From contig JAACJK010000001.1 of NCBI GenBank assembly GCA_013368325.1, positions 3,534,001 through 3,598,000 on the forward strand: DNA of 64,000 nucleotides, given 5' to 3'. This document shows positions 23,177 to 34,315 of the stretch, one piece after another. The DNA is from Ephemerocybe angulata (Eukaryota > Basidiomycota > Agaricomycetes > Agaricales > Psathyrellaceae). The position numbers and the translations under genes are program-made. The notes below the pieces were generated by a model. That model ran no database searches and was not told the DNA's origin. It saw only the letters and a program-made list of their open reading frames with translations. Positions within the stretch are counted from its first letter, which is position 1, and every line of letters begins with the position of its first letter.

Positions 23177-23634
23177 TCATTCAACAATGAAGAATGACTG
23201 GCCTAGGCTTCCCGAACCCCCGACAACTATGTAATGAAAATTTATAAGCTGGCTCCTGAGCACGTCCGTCGAGAAACATGGATTGAATACTCACAGACGA
23301 TCTGATAAAGGCCAGATGGGACGTCGGGGACAGTCACCAGTTGCCGTCCGCTGAAAATGTTAAATCCAGATGCAAGAGGCTGTTTAAGTAGAATGTTCTC
23401 CTGCGTAACATCCCACAAAAGGATTCGGGTTGCATGGGGATTGAATGTCTGTTCGGGTGTGCCGGTGGTATCCCTGGACCCTAGGTGAGCGAGCTGCCAG
23501 GTGACTCGGATATAGGCGCTCCGTCATTGTAACCGTGCGTACCAGGTGACTGTCTGCACTGTGTTCTTGAACCAGATAGCGAAGGCAGCGGGTTCGAGAA
23601 TCGCAGGAACGATGTTATCTTTGGTTTTCCCCAT
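23177..23634 (-). CDS. Small Kre9/Knh1-like domain protein, 106 aa, three exons, no signal peptide
   Basis: Minus-strand exons 23,543-23,634; 23,295-23,473; 23,177-23,226 join in frame with GT-AG introns (resolved). The protein has the pattern of the Kre9/Knh1-like (Ser-Thr-rich, GPI-anchored family) beta-sandwich: FKNTVQTVTWDTTGTPEQTF, NPHATRILLWD, then PLASGFNIFSGRQLVTVPDV and a closing GLYQIVFVGGSGSLGQSF. Family members are normally secreted cell-wall proteins with a signal peptide and a Ser/Thr-rich GPI tail. Here the first in-frame ATG follows a stop by 15 codons, gives MGKTKDNIVPAILEP, has no hydrophobic leader, and the protein ends right after the domain. TATAAATA sits about 130 bp upstream. 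Either an upstream exon is missed or this is a leaderless single-domain form. Confidence 0.75.
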
Positions 23635-24250
23635 GCTGAGTCCAAGGGTGTCGGGGAACGGAAGGAATGTATTAAGGCGTTGTTAAAAGGGCATTAGGGA
23701 GAGGATATACAGTGAGTGGTAAGGAGAAGGGGAGATGTATGGATGTGTGACGACCACTTAGTATTTATAGTAAATGGTGGCTGCACCTAGTATAACATGT
23801 ACGGGAACTTGAAACCGTTGGCGCCGAGGAGGAAGGCCCGAGCACTGCCTGCGTCGGGGCGCGGGCAGAATAGTCCGACGACTGCGTAGTAAACTACGTG
23901 TCTCCGATATATCCTTATATCTCGTGCTTACTAGTAGCTCTGAAACGAGGACCAACTGCTACTAACCTCTCGATCACACCCAACTCGCTCCGTTCCAACT
24001 TGCCTTTTACATACTGAAGCCCTTGGATACCAATTGGATACCTGATATGGGCTGCAAGGGCTCCATCCCATCTGGACGCTCTGGGGACACTTATGCTACC
24101 ACCACTAAGCTTTGACACCTTTTCCATTAAGCGAGACATTGCGGATCTGAGAAGCATGGATATACCTCAGATACAAGTAACTCCTTCGAACTATCCTCCT
24201 GGGATTGGTAGTGGAGAGCACGTTGTGGGGAGCAATTCCTCAGACTTCAC
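23635..24250. other. Upstream region of the Kre9-like gene and spacer
   Basis: TATAAATA on the minus strand at 23,762-23,769 is the likely promoter of the Kre9-like gene. Nothing else is recognised before the tRNA. Confidence 0.5.
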
Positions 24251-24354
24251 GGCCTTATGGTCTAGTAGCATGATTCCTCTTTTGGGTTCGCTAGCCTTAT
24301 CAGGATAGCTTACATGAATAGAGGAGGTCCTGGGTTCAACTCCCAGTGAGGCCC
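24251..24354 (+). tRNA. tRNA-Pro (anticodon TGG) with a 32-nt intron
   Basis: Acceptor stem GGCCTTA pairs with TGAGGCC (one T-G pair), followed by discriminator C. The D arm GGTCTAGTAGCATGATTC and T arm GGTCCTGGGTTCAACTCCCA match eukaryotic proline tRNAs. The anticodon stem CCTCT/AGAGG closes a 39-nt loop with TGG at 24,283-24,285. Removing 32 nt after the base 3' to the anticodon gives a 7-nt loop and a 72-nt tRNA. T5 at 24,359-24,363 is the Pol III terminator. Confidence 0.92.
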
Positions 24355-24363
24355 GACCTTTTT

Positions 24364-25545
24364 GGCCCTACTTTTTCGTGCGAATGGGGCGACGAGGAGA
24401 ACATCGGTCTTGCGGCTAACCGTGCGGCGTAATCGCCAATTACATGTTCAGCGCAGTAGATACCCTTTTCACCAAGACCGGAAGGTCATGTCCCCCTCGC
24501 AAGCCTGGCATAGAACATATCCTTTTTCAGATGAGTGTTGCTCAATCGCCGTACTATCACATTCCTAAGTTGACATGTATTTCAAATTTCCTGGATTCTC
24601 ATTGCAGCTTCCTAAGGCCCCAAACTAGTATAGATGACATACTGCGCCTACTCTGACACCTTCGATTGAGTGCAGAAATAAGCGCCCATCTTAAGCGCCA
24701 ATCTGGTGTGTGCGCCGCTGGCATCAAAGTGGGACGCCAGGCTGTACTTAGCAGTTTCCCCTCGTAAGTATAGAGGTCTGCACAGGGATCATCCGGTCAC
24801 ATGAAAAGCGAAAGCTGCTGAGGCATTTGTGTGAGCGAATGGGAAATGGAGGTCGGAGGCATCGTGTTGGGTCCGGTACCGATCAGATTGCCTCGGGACG
24901 GGTGCTGATTACCGGTACGCCACCAAAACTATCAGAGCTGGAATTATGAGTTCCCGGGACTGGCGCTTAGACTAATTGTCAACTATAACATATGTGATTG
25001 GGAACCTGTGAGTACCAGTGTATTTGCACACAATCCGCGTTTCACTGATACGGTATCGTCCTCGTTACAACGCTCAATCGACGCGGGACAGCTACGCGGA
25101 GCAGTATTGGGCCAACCAGTCTTAGCATGTCAGATGCAGTAGGTCTACGACGACAATAAGACCTCGTTTCTGCATGCCTGATGGTGCGTTCGTTGCCTCG
25201 ACCCCTTGTGCTTGAGATCCCGAACTTACCTTAGCCGCAGAAGGCATTGGTTCGTAGGACCTATCGACAGAACTCGCGGAGCGGGGTTCCAGGCACTTCT
25301 ATTAGATGATACGAACTGTAGTCTACTGTCTGTGGCATGCGTATGAGTGCATTGAAGCAGCGTTTTAGAGGAGACTCTGCTATAGAGATAGTATTGGATA
25401 GTATTGATGTATAGGCTAGAGGGACCCCGGTATATGCTCACCGGACTAGGCTGTAGTAGAAATGGTCTCGGCATGCAATGGAGTAAGAGGAAGAAGCAAG
25501 GAAGACGGAGTTGCTTTGGCAATGTGAGTCCGGTTAGATCTAGAC
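24364..25545. other. Intergenic, nothing recognised
   Basis: No coding or RNA feature can be supported in either strand; overlapping open frames are short and lack recognisable motifs. Confidence 0.4.
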
Positions 25546-25710
25546 TTATGATGTGAATGGCTCAGCACATCGAGAGCAGACATCCTCGGACGATCCGTTG
25601 ATATCCTTTATATTCTCATGCTGTGGGCAGCGCTCAGTGGAACACGTGTGGTTCAGAGCGTGTATTGCACTCCCTCTGCACACGGGATTTCTACAAGGCG
25701 TCTGCGTCAT
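25546..25710 (-). CDS. Possible 54-aa cysteine-rich protein
   Basis: A short minus-strand frame starts MTQTPCRNPVCRGSAIHALN and continues HTCSTERCPQHENI, then EDVCSRCAEPFTS and stop. Six Cys and three His fall in regular spacing: CxxxxC, then HxCxxxxCPxH, then a CxxC, which could form two zinc knuckles. The frame extends 23 codons further upstream to an alternative start (MPEGYVKLSLIY). No TATA box or partner exon was identified. Small size makes chance a real possibility; the Cys/His regularity is the only support. Confidence 0.3.
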   Translation of the reverse strand: MTQTPCRNPVCRGSAIHALNHTCSTERCPQHENIKDINGSSEDVCSRCAEPFTS

Positions 25711-26207
25711 TAATGGCAAACGAGCGTCAGATAAGGTGAATATGTAGATCAAGCTTAGTTTCACGTACCCTTCCGGCAAGCTTGACTTCCCTGTGCATGC
25801 AGAAATGTCTGACAGATATGTATGTGTAAGTGCACATGTTCGCGAGTAAATAGGCGATTGAGTTGGGAGTGGGATTTTTAAGGTCTATCTCACATCTACC
25901 CTCTAATTTGAAGCTGTATTTATACGGTCCGATCCGTAGGAAGCAGCTGGTCCTAGACATTTGCAAGGACCAGCCCCTCCTTGTATTTTCTCTTTGGCTG
26001 GGGCCGCCGCGCCTTAGATACATAGATAGCAACTGTGCAGGTCAAACCCTTATTGTGCTTCCGTTTCCGTCTCGCGTTCGACACCCAACTCACTGACATT
26101 CGTTACAGGCTTCAGAATTAGGACGGGGTTTCGTTATTATCGCATGGCCCTCGGATGAATAATTACGCATCATATTAAACATCCAGACAAGCTCCTCGTA
26201 CTACTCA
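25711..26207. other. Spacer downstream of the membrane-protein gene
   Basis: No gene recognised. It is the 3' flank of the minus-strand membrane-protein gene. Confidence 0.4.
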
Positions 26208-27926
26208 TCAAACACGACTCAGACCGCTGCCTCCCAAACAGTGCACCGAATCCTGCGCCCGACTTTGCGTCTCAGGCACCCCGTGTGTGTCCTCTGCGTT
26301 TCTGGCCACTTGGCGCCCAAGACCAGCGTAGCGGGGCGGAAATTCTACTACCTGGGTGAACTCGTCGTCGTAGTCGACGTCCAACCCCACGGACGTTGTG
26401 GTCGCACTTTGGGCTTCGAACATCAATGTCGAAACCATTGAGCGTACACCAGGGTCATCGTGCTCCTGCATATTCAGGAGAAGTCGGCAGGCTAGAATAG
26501 GAATGACAACTTTCTGAAGGCTTGGATATGGTTAAATGAAATGCCCAGAAGCCAAGATTAGTAGAAGCCGCTCACCATTGTAGAATCCTGAATGTCATTT
26601 TCGGTTGGGTTAAACATCAGGAGCTTCAGGTGAGACCATGCGGACGTACATATCAGGAATATTGTAGAGACCAAGGACCTAATTGAGCATGGTCATTCGA
26701 CGTCGCAATATGAGTGCACTCGGCCTTACGACATTGAAAGCGTCTGTGATTGCGTTGAAGAGCCGGATGGCTGAAGTAAAATTATCAACAACAGTTAGAA
26801 AGTGAGATTCCATCGAGACAATGCCTGGGCGACGGGCGTACCTGTCAATAGTAGTATACACAGTCCACTATCCCGACGGACGACCTCCAGTAGAGATCCG
26901 GTTTGCTTCCTGTAGCGCACGTAGAACACTGCCAATGTGAGTAGAAATAGACCTAAAGCGTCAAACGGGTTTAAAGCGAACATGAGAGCATGACAAACCC
27001 AGGGAATGTGTCACGACTTACATGCCGTCTTCGTAAATGAGACATATCCCGCAGCTTTGGCGGTACTAAGCGCTTCGGGTGATATCACCCCTTCCCATGT
27101 ACAGGGGTATCCGAACTCACGATCGGCTTGGGACAATTCAATCGCTGCTCTCCAAGTTCAGCTCATGTAATGACTCGCGGAACAGCTTCCAGGCCCTTAC
27201 TGACCGTGTGCGGCTTCCTCTATGTACCTAATTTGAGGTACCGTGATTGCGACGGTAAATGCCTAAGAGTTATTAGTAGTTAATCAGGGTAAGTGTTTAG
27301 TAGAACCAGCTGCACCGCGAATAGCACAAGCATGAGGGCGAGATATCTGCGCTTAGAACCGAGTAGAGCGTGGAGACAGAGAATGAGGATAACTGAGAAA
27401 TATTCCGGTGGTTGGTGATCAGACGTGTCCGGTCTCAGCGTAGCCGATGGAGACACGTACGCTCAGATACCATGGTGCATACTCTCAAGGGTACTATTTA
27501 TGGATAGATGCTCAGCTAGCGGTCTAGTGAGCGCGAGGGAAATTTATCTGATCTCACCATCGTCAGCTATCTGCAAACGCTTACAGACCTGGAGGGCGTT
27601 GTATCAGCCACATTCGGATGACGGTCTCATGTCCTGCCGGACGCACCTCAGGCCCCATTGTCAGGTAATTTCTAAAGCCCGCTGTTAATGATGGTCGTGA
27701 GTCGTAGCCCACGCTGTGCAATCCAGCTCTAGGACGTACATATTATCGTCAATGGAATATAGAGAGTTGGTCCATATCTGGCGATTAGGAAGAGTACCTT
27801 GCCGGTCTTCCATTTCAGTGCCCAGATAGCTGATACCTGACAGAAGAAGGGGATTTATTTCCTATATCTCTGAGGAGGTTTGTTTGCAATTACCTCCCCA
27901 CCAAATGTTGTCACGTAGTAGTAGAG
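26208..27926 (-). CDS. DUF6533-type multi-pass membrane protein (5' end unresolved)
   Basis: Exons on the minus strand read, in order: LYYYVTTFGGE (near 27,905), VSAIWALKWKTGKVLFLIARYG (near 27,800), a hydrophobic ILILCLHALLGSKRRYLALML (near 27,350), AFTVAITVPQIRYIEEAAHG, a loop CTWEGVISPEALSTAK, MFALNPFDALGLFLLTLAVF plus YVRYRKQTGSLLEVVRRDSG, and TIFLICTSAWSHLKLLMF. The last exon (26,208-26,513) is KVVIPILACRLLLNMQEHDD with a polar cytosolic tail. This matches the layout of fungal DUF6533 proteins: a YDY/YYY..EV.. first helix, about seven helices, an R.LLNL.E end. The first exon and the junction after AFNV are not resolved, so a frame lesion cannot be excluded. Function of the family is unknown. 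Confidence 0.55.
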
Positions 27927-28245
27927 CTTTTGAATTCAAATCTGGGATGAGTACTGTCGTACGGCTGGATTGTCGGAGCACACACGTTGAAAGCATAAAA
28001 TCCAACTTATTCAATCCAGGTTCAGCGCATAGAAATGTATAAGCCTTTAATTTGAAACGCGGCTTACGAAGGATGCGCTATATAGGCACGTCGTGTCAGC
28101 GAAAGCAATCTCACATGATAGGCAAATGAAATTCAACCTCCAAAACCGCCGATGTGGAGTACAGCGTTATCACGTCAGAGAGTTCCTCTGGGGAGAGGTC
28201 CATAGAATCGAATTGAGGGGGATGAGAGATCTGTGGGGCGTTTTA
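27927..28245. other. Spacer before the foldback element
   Basis: Likely contains the first exon and promoter of the minus-strand membrane-protein gene, not resolved. Confidence 0.35.
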
Positions 28246-29369
28246 TGACGTTCAAAGTGCACCAAAATTCGTCCTCCCCCCCACCTTTTATTTCCCCACC
28301 CCCTTTTGACTTTAAGTCGTCTTTTTGGCTGTTTTAACCTGTTCTGACGTGACTTCAAAAAAGGGGGGGAACTTTCGAAAAGGGGGGGAGAATCGCAACT
28401 TTCCCCCCCCTTTTGAAAAATCTCCCCCCCTCTTTCGGAAATTGATCCCCCCTTTTCGGCTGCCGGCATGTCATTTCCCCCCACTTTCAGCAGTGTCAAC
28501 TTTTAAGTAGTGAGAACAATGGTCGTAATACCTTGTGCTTTGTATCTCGTTCAGGGTATTTACTTCAGACTCGTCACTTTTCAAAGATGATAATGGCACG
28601 ATTGACCGCCGAGTCCAAGCTAAGTCGAAAATTCAAGATGGCGCCGGGTCTCGTACTAGCTTAGCCTAAGCTTCAATTGGTGTATTCACCCTGTATGGAT
28701 GCTCATATGCTCTACATGCATCAGCTGTTTAAATGATTATGAGCTCATTCAAATACCTTTACTATCTACAGAGACATGGTTAACTTTTAAGCGCCGAGTT
28801 ATCCGTGAACCCTCTGTGCGGCGTGGTTGTGCCGCCCTACGTCCGAAACCTCGATTCATGGCAGACCTGAGGGCAGTGTCCCCATCGTAATGGTGCAAAC
28901 AAGCGTTAAAATATTGATATATAGCTATATATAACTATATAAACTTGAAGCTTGAAGATGAACACATGAATTACGAGTCCCGATCCTGTCCCGGCGCCAT
29001 CAATCTGCGACTTGGCTTGGACTCCGAGAAGTCCATCACGCCATTATCAGTTGAAGTACATCTGCTCAAGTAAATACAGGGCACACTGTATTATGATATA
29101 TCGTACCTACTGCTTAACACTAATAAAAGGGGGGGAAATGACATGCCGGCAGCCGAAAAGGGGGGGGGATCAATTTCCGAAAGAGGTGGGGAGATTTTTC
29201 AAAAGGGGGGGGAATGTTGCGATTCTCCCCCCCTTTTCGAAAGTTCCCCCCCTTTTTTGAAGTCACGTCAGAACATGTTAAAACAGCCAAAAAGACGACT
29301 TGAAGTCAAAAGGGGGTGGGGAAATAAAAGGTGGGGGGGAGGACGAATTTTGGTGCACTTTGAACGTCA
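28246..29369. mobile_element. Foldback/MITE-like element with long G-tract-rich inverted repeats, TA target duplication
   Basis: The ends are inverted copies starting TGACGTTCAAAGTGCACC and flanked on both sides by TA (28,244-28,245 and 29,370-29,371), as in Tc1/mariner-type elements. Outer arms run about 28,246-28,480 and 29,125-29,369 and are nearly identical. Each holds about nine runs of five to nine G or C (for example AAAAAGGGGGGG). A second inverted pair lies further in: CGAGTCCAAGCTAAGTCG near 28,610 against its complement near 29,015, both beside GGCGCCGGG/CCCGGCGCC. The middle, about 500 bp, has no transposase frame. Size (1.12 kb), lack of a coding region and the TA duplication point to a non-autonomous element that folds back on itself. 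Confidence 0.75.
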
Positions 29370-29371
29370 TA

Positions 29372-30895
29372 GGCGTTTGAGAGGAACGCCCACCATATTA
29401 TATACACTCGTGAATAAAGGTTCCTAACTTAGCCAAATCTGACTTTGGAGCTACATATATTCACGTCAAACACGACATCAGAGGCGATCCACATTTCACA
29501 TTTGGATCTGCGCGCCCGTCATTCCGAGCCCGGGCTACAAATTATCTAACTTTGGTACTTAGTGACTTCGGGTAAGCGGAAGACCTTCATTTGGCAGGTC
29601 AGGTTCCTACTTTCTACCGTCTTGGTTGCTGTCCTGCATGGAGCCTCCGAGCCAGCTGTATCTCACTGGAGAGCTCCAACGGCAGGACTTGAAACTGCTC
29701 ATGCGCAAAGATACATTGTTATGTGCCCAATAAGCGACAGTCCCTGACTCATTCCCTCTTGGATCACTTCACATTGCCATACCAAGTTTATTTGATGTGA
29801 ATGAACACACTTGGTCAGTGCCCTGATAGTCAGTAACGTTAACAAGAGCGCCCATATTTCAAATAAAAGATCATCAGTGATCGATACCATGCCTAAGCAA
29901 AGACTAGATTCTCCAAGTCCGATCCGGAGATGGCTCTGCTGCTTTGCAAGGTTGCAGCCTCCCTCAGGCTCCTGCGACATTCGACTGGAACCGGCATGTG
30001 GCGCATTCCGACCTTCAGGTCTCCAGCGCAATGGACGGGTGTGGTGAGACCTGTTCCCGTACCTACCAGAGGTGTCACCGCTGATCCTGAGCAGTGAGGA
30101 TCTATTCTAGGAGCTTAGCCATGAATAGAGCCTACCCATAGGGCACATGGCACCCTTGATTGTGATGAAGAATGAAACAAGCGCCCGTGACAAAGCCTAA
30201 AGGTGCGAGCCGTGCGCTGGCAGGGTATCGGTGATACACTGTATATTAGTGAAACTAACACCAAGTTCCAGTTCAGTATGGAGAAAATCAGCCTGCAGAG
30301 CTACCATCCGCGACTCCACATGCTCTCATGGCTCCATATGTCCGTCGAGGTGGTAATCTAATAAGTTACGATGATCCCGCCTTATAACCATCTTCCTGGT
30401 AAGCGCTCGCTGTTTCCAAGGGGCTGGATACTTCATGAATCATGGTGCACTTCTTGAGTTTGCCGAGGGATGGTACTTTGCAAAGCGAAGTCGTTTAGCT
30501 TATGAATATCAAGCTAAAGGTAGAATACACTTTACAGCCGTGCTACACCAGATACAAAGGGTGACGGCCGTTTTTCAAGGTACAGGTTACTATCACGCTG
30601 GAGTCTGCAACTACGAGTGTTTGAAACTACTGAATGAAAAGGGCACAGGTCATCATGGCCATACACTCCCTAACCTCCGATTAGCAAGATATCATATCTA
30701 GTTGAGGTGCTGGTGTCTGGACGCTCGGGTCAATGAGTGGAGTGGGCCTACCTGGGCAGCAATATGATAGTGATATCGATGGCATACACTCGGCATTAGC
30801 ACATTATCGTCTTCTCCATCAGAAGAACCCCATCGCAGCACCGCCAGACAAGGTTGAAGAGAACTCGAACGCTCCTTAGACTCGTACTATTTAAT
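29372..30895. other. Intergenic with a possible membrane-gene remnant
   Basis: On the minus strand near 29,800-29,870 a hydrophobic stretch DLLFEIWALLLTLLTIRALT resembles the fifth-helix region of DUF6533-type proteins, but no neighbouring exon could be matched. An 88-codon plus-strand frame at 30,435-30,701 has no recognised motif. I do not annotate a gene. Confidence 0.3.
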
Positions 30896-31623
30896 TGCTG
30901 CCAGGTCTAACCTACCTCGCCACAGTCGGTGAGTCAATTCCATCCTTTAACTCGAAGGCGGTGGCCTAATAACCTACCGGGATGCAGCTTTTGCCATTGT
31001 AACTCTCATTCCAAAGTATGGCCAAGCATTGGAGGGGCTGATGGGTCGCTTACTCTCCCCTCACTCATGGTTATATTTTCAGTCTTTACAAACATCTTCG
31101 TCACCCTCCTCATATCAGGTCGGCTCCTGCACGCTCGCCAGCAGCTGGCTGATATGGGATGTGACGAGCGCAGTACGAGGAATTATACAACTATGGCGGT
31201 GATGCTGGTAGAGTCGGCTGCACCGCTGTCGGCGGTCGGTTTGGTTTACGCTATCCCTTAAATTCTTGGGACCACAAGGGGCACAGATAGCGATGTCGTC
31301 CAGAAGGATGTCGCCCGCATTATCTCAGCGGCCTCTTTCACCTCGCTGTAAGTCCCATTTCCGATAATCGAAATCAGATATACTCAACTGAGTACCGTTT
31401 TGGAAAGACACTTTCACCCCAGCTCGTCGTATTCCGTGTCATAACCAGGCGGTCCTTCGCAAGACGTCTAAATGAGCAGACTACTTACTCAGGTCGGACG
31501 GTGTCCATCGACATCGAGTTTGCTCGCGTTCAAACGATCACTCAGGCCAATGTAGACGAGAGCTGTGTTAGTCAGGAGGCGTCTATGGCCTCTGGTAAAT
31601 CGAGTAATAAAATGAAAGCATAA
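30896..31623 (+). pseudogene. 5'-truncated, frame-broken copy of the seven-helix membrane protein
   Basis: Begins inside the third exon of the intact paralogue at 36,425. One base is missing after LIPK (AAGTATGG against AAGTCATGG), and an insertion creates an in-frame stop after VYAIP (TATCCCTTAAATTC). No start codon or promoter was copied. The remaining exons still show SLMVIFSVFTNIFVTLLISG and the LVESAAPLSAVGLVYA helix. Confidence 0.85.
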
Positions 31624-33624
31624 CTTCGTGAGCGCATGCAGCAGGATGTATGAGTCTCCCCTCCAGTTTGAAAGGGACGATGGCATGGTGACAGCGACAC
31701 TGTAAGGAGATTCTTCGTGTAAGAGGCGGTGGGGCCACCGCAAAGGCGGATACAAGGCGAGGTCCAGTCGGCTCCATAAGAGGGGGGGGCATCCGGACGT
31801 CCCTTTTGCACAGGGGTGGTGAAGTGAAAGCGGCGGAGGGGCGTGCACGTCGTCGACTGCGCTGAGAATCTGTTTACCTGCGCCCAATAGGGTCGGTGTC
31901 ATACCTCGGTGCTGATGACCATTCCCCTTCTAAGCCATCCTAAACCATTTTATTCCTCGAGGTGCAGATCGTTCGATCAGACTCGTAACTGGGGCGAGCG
32001 CCAACCGTGCCACCATCGAGAACTGTCGAGCACACCAAGTTCGCTTGAATGGATCCAGTAAGATGGATAAGGGCGAGCGAGCGGGCCACCCCTTTATCCG
32101 CTGATAGAGTCTCAAGGAGAGCGAGACAGAAGTATAGTAAGTAGTCTAGTCCACCTCCTAGTCCCACCTAGTCGAACGAAGGCATGACGTAGAGAAGGAT
32201 TTAGAAGTACAGCGTCGGATATATCTGTGCGCCGGATAAGACCAGAGCACGGTCAAAGAGCGTCCCAAGTAAGACCACAAACCAAGTCGTGGCTTCAATA
32301 GTTGCAACAGCACCCAAGCGAGGGCCGCACGACTTTCAGATCGGACGACGGGTGTGGGATGAGCTATGGCGGGTTCACATCCTCGCTCGACCCATCGCGG
32401 CGCTGCCACATAACCGCCTGCATAGTAATGGAAGACAGAGGAGGAAGCCTCCAAGCTATGACTGAGTCGTGAGACCGCACAAGAAGCCAGTGGACGAATG
32501 ATCGAACAGGCGAACAAGGGAGGAAAGGACTCGAAGGTAAGATAATCCGAAGCAAATTCGTCGCTTTTTGGGTGCACCGATCGTCTGGAGGGAAAAGGTG
32601 ATTCGATAGAGGGTCTGGAAGTGGGAGGGCGAATTGGATGGTGAGGACGGTCGCAACGCAAGGCAGGGGCAGTCCGTGGAAGCAACGTTGGCAGTCAAGA
32701 ATGGACTAGAGACCCAACGGGAGTAGAGTATACGAGATGATAGAGCATCGTAAGGTGGTCCTGCGCTATGAACATCGCCAGCGGGATTGGATGGGAGCGA
32801 CCCGTGCACTTCCTCTGACGAGTGCCAGACGCCTTGCACATCCCGGTCTTGTGGAGCCCTTATCACTGGTTTCATCGCGCATTGTCCTCGGAAGAGTCTA
32901 GGTGGTAAGATCCATCATCCAAAATTTGTTAGACGTACCAGCTCTCGGTCTGACGTGATACCAACGACAAGAAGCTGATTCTGAGACTGCAGACATGCCA
33001 TGTTCGTCGTCTATAGCTGAAAACGCCGGCTTCGTCATTGTATCCCCGGCCCTCTTCCTGCTACCACCCCCTTGTCAACTTCAAGGTGCGTTCGCCGATC
33101 GGTTGGGTCACTTGGACTGGTGGGCTCTAGGTCGAGTTCAGATATTGGCATTTTGCATGCAACGTCGGCCCCCTTGTACCGTGGATGAACCATGAACGGT
33201 CAAGAGGCAAGGAGCGAAAAAGAGGAGGAACAAGGACTCTCCATCATCGTCGGAGACAAGCGGCAAGAAATGGCCACCGCCTCGGCCGGCGCTTTGGTTC
33301 GGTGATCAGATCACCTGTAGGCCGTGGCAACATGTAGATAGGGGCCCCGGTGGGCGTCTAACCAAGGATTGCTCAGCATTTACATACTCTTGCGCTCATA
33401 TGCACACACATCAGCTGGCTCCCGCGCATAGAGACATGGCTCCAGTCGTTGATATCGAGTCATCCTTCATTGTTTTCTATGCCTACGGGCTGCCACAAGG
33501 CTGACGCTTGGGGCGGTAATGATCGTACAAAGCACAAGCAAAGCGCAAGTTCGCCTGATCAAAATTATGAACAATGACAACGAAGCGTGAAAGACCCTGG
33601 CAATGGTCCTGAGGCATGGGCGAC
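31624..33624. other. Non-coding part of duplication copy 1
   Basis: Homologous to about 37,691-39,796. Long minus-strand frames exist in both copies but differ by indels that change frame, so they are not conserved as proteins. Confidence 0.5.
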
Positions 33625-33631
33625 TATATAA
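33625..33631 (+). promoter_or_regulatory. TATA box of RVxF gene, copy 1
   Basis: TATATAA in GCGACTATATAAGGACG, 106 bp before the ATG, conserved in copy 2 at 39,797 (ACAACTATATAAGAATC). Confidence 0.65.
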
Positions 33632-33736
33632 GGACGACATTTATTCTGCCTTCCGACACCCACACCTCCCCGCTGCCTTCGCCGCCACTTAGTTGCCCAG
33701 CCAAGTTTTAATCACTTAATCAAGCACATCTGCAGG

Positions 33737-34315
33737 ATGACAACTGTTTCTCAGCCTCTATCAGAGGACGCATTTTCCGTAGTTAGCAGCACCACTGCAT
33801 TACCTGAGCCTGCAGTCAGCGGTGGTTTGGAGTGGATTCGCGACGGTGACGGTGACGACCACTGCTTGGGGGAAGACGAGAAGCTCTCCATGCCTGCAAC
33901 CGCCGCACCTCTCCCGGAGGTTCAGCCCATGGGAATTGCCTCCGGTATATCTAAGAAGAAAGTCAGATTTGCTGATGAAATTGAGAAGAACAACAAGTCA
34001 GTTCATTTCTCGGATTGGGACGAACTTATTGTGTATACTTTTATTCCTCCCCTGGTGTGTTATTGCAGCCCGCTTCTCTATCCTCCATCTTTTCTTAACT
34101 CAGTATAGCCTCTATGGACTTTCTCCGCTTTTGACGTTGAGCTGGTGTTTGAACCCGAAGTTCCGTGCAGCGAGGAGCAGGTTGCGCACTGCGAGCCAGA
34201 TGACCTCGATTTGAAAGAATTTGAGTCGCCCACTGTCATTGACAAGGATGTGAAGGCGCCAATTGCGAAGGGGAGGAGGACAAATGACCCTGTCTTGCGG
34301 ATGTGTCTTGAATGA
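33737..34315 (+). CDS. 174-aa protein with two RVxF-like PP1-docking motifs, copy 1
   Basis: Exons 33,737-34,054 and 34,109-34,315 (resolved). The N-terminal half is acidic and disordered. Near residue 80 comes KKVRFADEIE and about 15 residues later KSVHFSDWDE; both fit the RVxF consensus (basic, V, any, F) by which regulators bind protein phosphatase 1. After the intron, FSAFDVELVFEPEVPCSEEQ, an acidic DDLDLKEFE stretch and RTNDPVLRMCLE end the protein. No catalytic motif. The paralogue at 39,996 has the same exon lengths (318 and 207 nt) although sequences differ, so the frame is under constraint. Likely role, by inference: a small PP1-binding regulator. Family not recognised. Confidence 0.75.

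Noticed and set aside
28246..29369. Apparent proteins read from the foldback arms (starting MPAAEKGG)
   Set aside because: They are translations of the inverted repeat itself, appear in both arms, and depend on homopolymer G-tract lengths.
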